The notes under the pieces: generated by a model
Told to the model about the DNA's origin: nothing
Database searches by the model: none
Seen by the model: the letters and a program-made list of their open reading frames with translations, nothing else
Origin: Dactylosporangium sp. AC04546
Lineage (GTDB): Bacteria > Actinomycetota > Actinomycetes > Mycobacteriales > Micromonosporaceae
Length of the DNA: 64,000 bases
Assembly (NCBI RefSeq): GCF_022095675.1
Contig: NZ_JAHYSG010000009.1
Coordinates: 1-64,000, forward strand
Reading direction: 5' to 3'
Program-made: the position numbers and the translations under genes
Part shown: one piece after another, positions 59,117 through 64,000 of the stretch
Layout of the letters: each line of letters starts with the position of its first letter
Numbering within the stretch: position 1 is the first letter of the stretch

Positions 59117-60076
59117 TCATGGGCGGGTAGTTGACGTGATCGTGGTGACTGCCGGCCTCGGCCGGGTGTCGACGGTGAGGCTGAAGACGTCGGGCCGGTG
59201 GTAGTGGCCGGTCGGGTCGAAGAGCCGGCGGAGCTCGGTCACCTGCGAGAGGTCGATCGTCGCGGTGAGAATCCCCTCCTCGTGGCGGAGCGGACCGGCG
59301 ACCACCTGCCCGTTGGGGTCGCAGATCACGCTGTTGCCGGGCTCGATCCAATCCCCGTCGCCGGGCTCGGGCTTGGGTGCGATCCGTTCCCGGCCGGGCA
59401 GGTCGGGCGGGATCTGGTCGAGTCGCAGGCACGGGTTCACGCCCACGACCCAGACCCGGCCCTCACGGGCGATGTGCCGCATGGTCGCCACCCAGCCGTC
59501 GCCGCGGGCGAGCGTCGGGGCCAGCCATACGTCGACGCCCTGCGCGTACTGGTGGAACCGGGCCAGGGGCATGTAGTTCTCCCAGCAGATGAGCCCGCCG
59601 AGCCGGCCGAGGGGCGTCGGCACGACGTCCAGCGTCGAGCCGTCCCCCTGGCCCCAGACGGTGCGTTCGGATCCGGTGGGCATGAGCTTGCGGTGCTTGT
59701 TGAGGAGCCGGCCGTCGGCGCCGAAATAGAGGACGGTGTTGTAGACGGTGGTGCCGTACGGCTCGCGCTCCTGCACGCCGACGACCAGGTGAACCCGGTG
59801 GGTTCGCGCGGTCGTGCCGAGTCTTGCGGTCACCGGGCCCGGCACGATGACGGCCTGCTCGACGAGTCGCGCGTACCACGGGCCATCCCCGTCCCAGATC
59901 GGTCGTCCGTCGATCCACAGCGGGGTTCCGGGGATGAAGGCCTCCGGCAGCACCACCAGCTCGGCGCCCAGCCCCGCAGCCTCGGCGACCAGGTCCGCCA
60001 CGCGCGCCAGGGTCGCGTCCCGGTCGAGCAGCACGTAGGCGGCCTGGACGGCGGCCACGGTGAAGCGGCCGTTCAT
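59117..60076 (-). CDS. Nitrilase (carbon-nitrogen hydrolase superfamily)
   Basis: A 319-residue enzyme. The catalytic triad is E45 (LPEAF), K130 (KHRKLMPT) and C164 (ICWENYMPLAR); CWE next to NYMPL marks the true nitrilase branch, which converts organic nitriles to acids and ammonia. The start overlaps the methyltransferase stop by 4 bases, so the two are coupled. Substrate unknown. Confidence 0.92.
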   Translation of the reverse strand: MNGRFTVAAVQAAYVLLDRDATLARVADLVAEAAGLGAELVVLPEAFIPGTPLWIDGRPIWDGDGPWYARLVEQAVIVPGPVTARLGTTARTHRVHLVVGVQEREPYGTTVYNTVLYFGADGRLLNKHRKLMPTGSERTVWGQGDGSTLDVVPTPLGRLGGLICWENYMPLARFHQYAQGVDVWLAPTLARGDGWVATMRHIAREGRVWVVGVNPCLRLDQIPPDLPGRERIAPKPEPGDGDWIEPGNSVICDPNGQVVAGPLRHEEGILTATIDLSQVTELRRLFDPTGHYHRPDVFSLTVDTRPRPAVTTITSTTRP

Positions 60077-60924
60077 CGTGACCCCGAGATGACGTGCAGC
60101 TCGCAGGGGCCGACGAAACCGGCCCCGGTCTCGTACTGCTGCAACGCCGACTCGATGTCGGCCCAGATCCGCTCGCGTTCGTCCTGCTCGACACCCGACA
60201 GCATCTGGTGCAGCGCTCCGAAGGACTCGCGTTCGAAGCGCACGCAGTCGGCGGCCGAGGGCAGCAGCAGCGGCGCGTCCATGGTCTCGACCCGCACGTC
60301 GCGGAACCCGGCGTCCCGCAGCGCGTCTCGCGCCGACGCCGGTTCGCCGAGGCTGAACGGCCCGGGCTGGCCGGGCAGGGGTGCGGCAAGCCCGGCACGG
60401 CTGCGGATCAAGGCGACCGGTACCGAGAAGAACGCGTTGCGGTCGGCGGTCGAGTAGACGATGGCGGCGAACCGGCCGCCCTCGCGCAAGCTGGACCGGA
60501 TACCGCGCAGGGCCCTGGCCCGGTCGGGGAAGTAGATGAGCCCCAGCCTCGAGATCGCCGCGTCGAACTCCCCGGACCACCGGCTGCCGATCTCCTCCCC
60601 GTCGACCTCGTAGGTGGTGACCTGGCGCAGGCCGCTCTCGTCGGCGGCGCGCTGAGCGTAGGACAGGATGGTCGGCGAGATGTCGGTGACCACCACACCG
60701 CCCTCCGGCCCGGTCCGCCGGGCCGCGGTCATCGACTGCCCGCCGGCACCGCCGGCCACGTCGAGCACGCGCGAGCCGCGACCGACGCCGGCAGCGTCGA
60801 GCATCGCCGCCGTGGCCGCGCCCAGCCACTGCTCCAGGGTCGGCCCCCAGCGATGCCAGGCCTCCGCGGCGTCCTCCCACTGTTGCCTCGTCGTCGTCTT
60901 GTAGGCGACCGCGTCGAATGTCAT
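60073..60924 (-). CDS. Class I SAM-dependent methyltransferase
   Basis: A 283-residue Rossmann-fold methyltransferase. SAM-binding motif I is VLDVAGGAGGQS (about 53-64), an acidic residue after it in VVTDIS binds the ribose, and SRLGLIYFPDRARALR is a motif IV/V region. It starts with ATG 60924 after GAGGAGA. Coupled to the nitrilase gene, so the methylated product may be a nitrilase substrate or product; this is inference. It is divergent from the LuxR/NB-ARC regulator. Confidence 0.88.
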   Translation of the reverse strand: MTFDAVAYKTTTRQQWEDAAEAWHRWGPTLEQWLGAATAAMLDAAGVGRGSRVLDVAGGAGGQSMTAARRTGPEGGVVVTDISPTILSYAQRAADESGLRQVTTYEVDGEEIGSRWSGEFDAAISRLGLIYFPDRARALRGIRSSLREGGRFAAIVYSTADRNAFFSVPVALIRSRAGLAAPLPGQPGPFSLGEPASARDALRDAGFRDVRVETMDAPLLLPSAADCVRFERESFGALHQMLSGVEQDERERIWADIESALQQYETGAGFVGPCELHVISGSR

Positions 60925-60992
60925 GGTTTCTCCTCGGGTCGAAAGCGCCGGGTTCTTGTGACGCCAGCGTGGTCCGAAGCGAGGCCCACCAC

Positions 60993-61011
60993 ATCCGTGG
61001 CCACTACGGAT
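60993..61011. promoter_or_regulatory. ATCCGT-N7-ACGGAT inverted repeat, candidate operator
   Basis: Perfect 6-base arms between the methyltransferase start (60924) and the LuxR start (61074), flanked by CACCAC and GTGGTG. Candidate site for the LuxR-type regulator. Confidence 0.4.
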
Positions 61012-61073
61012 CCGGTGTCGGTGGTGTGACTCGGTGATGGTCAAGGGCCATCACACGCGCGACACTGTGACGG

Positions 61074-63752
61074 GTGACGACATCGAGGGCGCCGGGATCG
61101 GGAGTGACCGAGCGGGAACGCGACGTCCTCCGCCTGGTCGCCGGGCACCTCACGAATCTCGAGATCGCTGCGCGGCTCTCGGTGTCCGTGCGGACCGTCG
61201 AGTCCCATGTCTCCTCGCTGATCCGCAAGCTCGAGGTGTCCGATCGACGCGGCCTGGCCCGGCGGGCTGAGGAGCTTGACCTGCTGCGTCCCAAGCGTCT
61301 CCACGGCTGGCCCAGCCCAGCCAACCTGTTCGTGGGCCGTGACGCCGAGACCGCGGCGCTGCACACCCGCCTGAAGGACCACCGTCTGGTGACGGTCACC
61401 GGGCCCGGCGGAGTCGGCAAGACCCGGTTGACGACCCATGCGGTACAACAGGTGGCCCGAGACCGTCCCGATGGCGCGTGGTTCGTCGATCTGAGCCAGG
61501 TGGCGACCCCGCAAGCAGCGGTGCCGGCCATCGCCGCGGCCGTCGGGGTGGCCGAACAGCCCGGGCAGTTTCTCGACGACACGCTGTCGGAGGTGTTGAG
61601 CCGGGCTGACGGCGTCCTGGTGCTCGACAACTGCGAGCATCTCCTGCCCGAGCTGGAGACCTGCGTGGCGCGGCTCGTCGGAGACTGCCTCCAGCTCACC
61701 ATCGTCGCGACCAGTCGCGCGCCGCTCCGCGCGCCGTACGAATGGGTCTACGAGCTGCCCAGCCTTTCGACGGAGGACGCGGTCCGGCTCTTTCGCAGCC
61801 GGGCCGAGGCCGCGGGCGGCATCGTGCCCGACGACCCCCGGGTGGCCGAGCTGTGTCACCGGATCGAGGGGATGGCCCTGGCGATCGAGCTGGCAGCGGC
61901 TCGGTACCCGCTGCTCGGCCTCGACGGTCTGGCGGCGGCGCTCGGAGACCCGCTGCGGCTGCTGGGCTCCGCGGAGGGGGCACGGCAACGTTCGCTGCGA
62001 GCCACCATCGGCTGGAGCGTCGACCTGCTCGACGACGAGGCCCGCGCGATGTTCGCCGCCCTGTTCGTCTTCGCCGCGCCGTTCACGGTCGCCGCCGCGC
62101 ACGCGGTCGCGTGCCCGGACCACACGCTCGCCGCCGCGGCGCGCGTGCTCGCGACGCTGGCCGACCAGCACCTGCTGTACGTCGAGCCCGGCAACCCGAC
62201 GAGGTACCACTTCCAGGAAGTCGTGCGCCAGTTCGCCGCGGAACTGCTGGCCGACGCCGCTGGTGAGCTGGAGCAGCGCCACGCACGGTGGGCGGCCGCC
62301 GAGCTGACGTCGCTGGCCTCCGCCGAGCACGACGACGCCTGGTGCGCCAGGTTCGACCAGCTCGCGGTCGAGGTGCGCGCGGCGCTCGCCCGTCCGGTCG
62401 ACGGCCGGCAGCTGGGCGAGTTCTTCGCCGAGGAGCTCGTGCAGCGCGGCCGCCTGGAGGAGGCGCAGCACCGCTTCGAAACCCTCGCGGCGACCAAAGC
62501 CACGGACGCCCACGACCGGGTACACCTCCTGCGCCGGGGCGCCGCGGCGGCGGCAGCCCGGCTGGTGGGAGACGACGCGCTCCGGCTGCTCGACGAGGCC
62601 GCGGCAGCCGCCACGGTGGCAGCGGATCCGGGTGCGGCCGCGGATGCGCTCGGCTGGTCGGTGATCTACGCGGCCTTCCACCCGGGGATCATGGCCAACC
62701 CGCCCGAGCCGATCGACATCGAGCGTCGCCTTGCCGAGGCGCGGCGCCTGGCGCCGACGGGGTCGCCGGCCGAGGCGACCGTCGCCGCGGCGAGCGCCCT
62801 GTGCCTGCCCAACGATGATCCCGAAGCGGAGGCCGCGGGCCGCCTCGCCGCCGAGCAGGCGATCGCGGCCGGGCTGCCCGTCGTCGCCTCCGCCGCCCTC
62901 GACCGCGTCTGCGTCAGCCAGGTGCACCGTGGGAACTACGCCGGCGCGCTCGCCGCGGTGCGGGCCCGCGGCGTGCTCATGGATCCGCAGCCGTTGAGCG
63001 CTGCCACGGCGTACGCCTTCAACGACTACCTCCTGATGGGCTGCGAGGTCTCACTGGCTGCCGGTGATCTGCGTGGCGCGAAGGACTACGCCGAGCGCCT
63101 GGCCGTCCTCCCGTGCTACCGCGAGTACGTCCATCCCGCGCTGGCGCGCCGGCTCCAGGTCGACGCGCTGACCGGAGACCTGACCGGAGCCGTCGAACGA
63201 GGTGAGCGCTTCCTGGGCTCCTGGGAGCGGGCCGGTAGACACCGCGCGTCGACCCTCGCCGTCGGCGCCTACGCGCTCGCCCTGGTCCACGGGCTGCTGG
63301 GCGACGACCACCGGCGTGAGGCCTGGAGGAACGTCACCGAACACCTCCGTGACCGCCCGACGACGCCGACGGACGGCCCGGCCATCGGCTGGGCGGCGAC
63401 CTTCGACGCCTGGCTGCTGCTGCATCGCGACCAACCCCACGAGGCGTTGGCGCAGCTGTCCGCCGACCTGCACGACGCGACCTGGAGCACGAGCCCCACC
63501 CTCCTGTTGTGGCGGCCGTGGTACGCCGCCGCGTGGGCCGAAGCGGCAGCACTCACCGCATCCCCGGACCTGGACCAGCGCCTGGCGTCGGCGACCGTCG
63601 TCGCCCGCGGCAACCCCGTGGCCGCGGCCCTCGTCCGCCGGGCCGGAGCCCTCGCGCGAGGCGACCACGAGGAAGTGGCCGCACTCGCGGCCGTCTTCGA
63701 GGACCTGGGCGCGCTGTACCAGCGAGACCGCAGCCGTCAACTCAGCCGGTGA
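61074..63752 (+). CDS. LuxR-type regulator with N-terminal HTH and NB-ARC ATPase
   Basis: An 892-residue protein. The LuxR helix-turn-helix is at the N-terminus (about 11-68, VTERERDVLRLVAGHLTNLEIAARLSVSVRTVESHV), followed by an NB-ARC/STAND ATPase with Walker A GPGGVGKT at 110-117 and VLDNCEH Walker B, then helical repeats to the end. In the better known LAL regulators the HTH is C-terminal, so the order is reversed. GTG start at 61074. Likely regulates the divergent methyltransferase/nitrilase genes. Confidence 0.9.
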   Translation: MTTSRAPGSGVTERERDVLRLVAGHLTNLEIAARLSVSVRTVESHVSSLIRKLEVSDRRGLARRAEELDLLRPKRLHGWPSPANLFVGRDAETAALHTRLKDHRLVTVTGPGGVGKTRLTTHAVQQVARDRPDGAWFVDLSQVATPQAAVPAIAAAVGVAEQPGQFLDDTLSEVLSRADGVLVLDNCEHLLPELETCVARLVGDCLQLTIVATSRAPLRAPYEWVYELPSLSTEDAVRLFRSRAEAAGGIVPDDPRVAELCHRIEGMALAIELAAARYPLLGLDGLAAALGDPLRLLGSAEGARQRSLRATIGWSVDLLDDEARAMFAALFVFAAPFTVAAAHAVACPDHTLAAAARVLATLADQHLLYVEPGNPTRYHFQEVVRQFAAELLADAAGELEQRHARWAAAELTSLASAEHDDAWCARFDQLAVEVRAALARPVDGRQLGEFFAEELVQRGRLEEAQHRFETLAATKATDAHDRVHLLRRGAAAAAARLVGDDALRLLDEAAAAATVAADPGAAADALGWSVIYAAFHPGIMANPPEPIDIERRLAEARRLAPTGSPAEATVAAASALCLPNDDPEAEAAGRLAAEQAIAAGLPVVASAALDRVCVSQVHRGNYAGALAAVRARGVLMDPQPLSAATAYAFNDYLLMGCEVSLAAGDLRGAKDYAERLAVLPCYREYVHPALARRLQVDALTGDLTGAVERGERFLGSWERAGRHRASTLAVGAYALALVHGLLGDDHRREAWRNVTEHLRDRPTTPTDGPAIGWAATFDAWLLLHRDQPHEALAQLSADLHDATWSTSPTLLLWRPWYAAAWAEAAALTASPDLDQRLASATVVARGNPVAAALVRRAGALARGDHEEVAALAAVFEDLGALYQRDRSRQLSR

Positions 63753-63900
63753 CGGCGGATCCGAGCGGACCACTGCTGATCGCTGCCGCGTAGCCGTCCA
63801 CGCCGCGCGGCCATTTCCGGGCGGTTACCGAACTGTGTCCTTGACCTTGGGGGACCTGCGTGGGACTTTGTATCGCAACTTAATGAAGTGGGTGGACGAA

Positions 63901-64000
63901 GTGCCGTTGGCGAAGCATGGGGCCGGGCGAGATCTCTCCCGGTCGGCGGTGCTCGCGCTCCTCGGGAGCCGCGGGCCGATGTCCCGCGCGGACATCGCGC
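63901..64000 (+). CDS. ROK-family transcriptional regulator/sugar kinase, N-terminus only
   Basis: The first 33 residues (PLAKHGAGRDLSRSAVLALLGSRGPMSRADIA) are typical of the ROK winged-helix N-terminus (NagC/XylR group); the rest lies beyond the window. GTG 63901 has GGTGG before it; GTG 63892 and ATG 63883 are in-frame alternatives. An ACTT-AATG-AAGT repeat at 63878-63889 could be its operator. Confidence 0.7.
   Translation, partial: MPLAKHGAGRDLSRSAVLALLGSRGPMSRADIA

Noticed and set aside
1..64000. tRNA, rRNA or CRISPR
   Set aside because: Reading for T-loop, anticodon-stem and repeat-spacer patterns gave no match. A short or unusual tRNA cannot be fully excluded without tRNAscan.
1..64000. 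Insertion sequence, integrase or prophage
   Set aside because: No transposase, integrase or phage structural motif was seen, and base use is even across the window.

Overview
The window is very GC-rich, uses GTG starts freely and packs genes with 1-4 base start/stop overlaps. It carries SARP/NB-ARC and LuxR/NB-ARC regulators, a SigE-type sigma factor, many actinobacterial two-component and Ser/Thr kinase genes, DUF2079 and GT87 membrane proteins, and a c-di-AMP riboswitch in front of a cell-wall gene. This fits a filamentous actinomycete, most likely Micromonosporaceae; the family is inferred from gene style only. It looks like ordinary chromosome: I see no rRNA, tRNA, insertion sequence, phage or CRISPR.

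Layout. 1-4.7 kb: Hsp70-like protein (cut by the window edge), LysR regulator, group II truncated globin, and a lytic-transglycosylase-like secreted protein behind a long leader with a c-di-AMP (ydaO-type) riboswitch. 4.2-7.3 kb: Lrp regulator divergent from a coupled PLP gamma-lyase/amidohydrolase pair. 7.4-11.3 kb: SARP regulator convergent with a hemerythrin protein. 11.5-22.2 kb (minus strand): one operon for peptide uptake and breakdown, in transcription order M19 dipeptidase, lipoprotein binding protein, two permeases, M24-fold enzyme, alpha/beta hydrolase, two ATPases, second M19 dipeptidase, GntR regulator. 22.5-25.8 kb: membrane protein/winged-helix pair behind paired TTTCCA-N3-TGGAAA palindromes, then cydAB. 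25.9-32.3 kb: secreted serine hydrolase, sigma factor with membrane partner, VWA protein, Hsp70-like membrane protein. 32.3-37.7 kb: TetR, M20 peptidase, S9 peptidase and PLP decarboxylase sharing one operator motif. 37.9-43.6 kb: two GT87 mannosyltransferase-like proteins, TetR/membrane protein pair, DUF2079 protein. 43.9-48.2 kb: two-component system with a duplicated histidine kinase, divergent alpha/beta hydrolase. 48.3-57.5 kb: giant Ser/Thr-His hybrid kinase, Ser/Thr kinase fused to a lytic-transglycosylase-like domain, FHA protein, M23 peptidase. 57.7-64 kb: MFS exporter, nitrilase/methyltransferase pair with a divergent LuxR regulator, and the start of a ROK regulator.

How they work together. 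Two systems stand out. The 11.5-22.2 kb operon reads as a complete route for importing and trimming a peptide-like substrate, probably under its own GntR repressor. The 48-57 kb block and the riboswitch gene both point to cell-wall sensing and remodelling: kinases, a phosphothreonine reader, and wall hydrolase domains. Most starts were set by Shine-Dalgarno match and overlap with the preceding gene.
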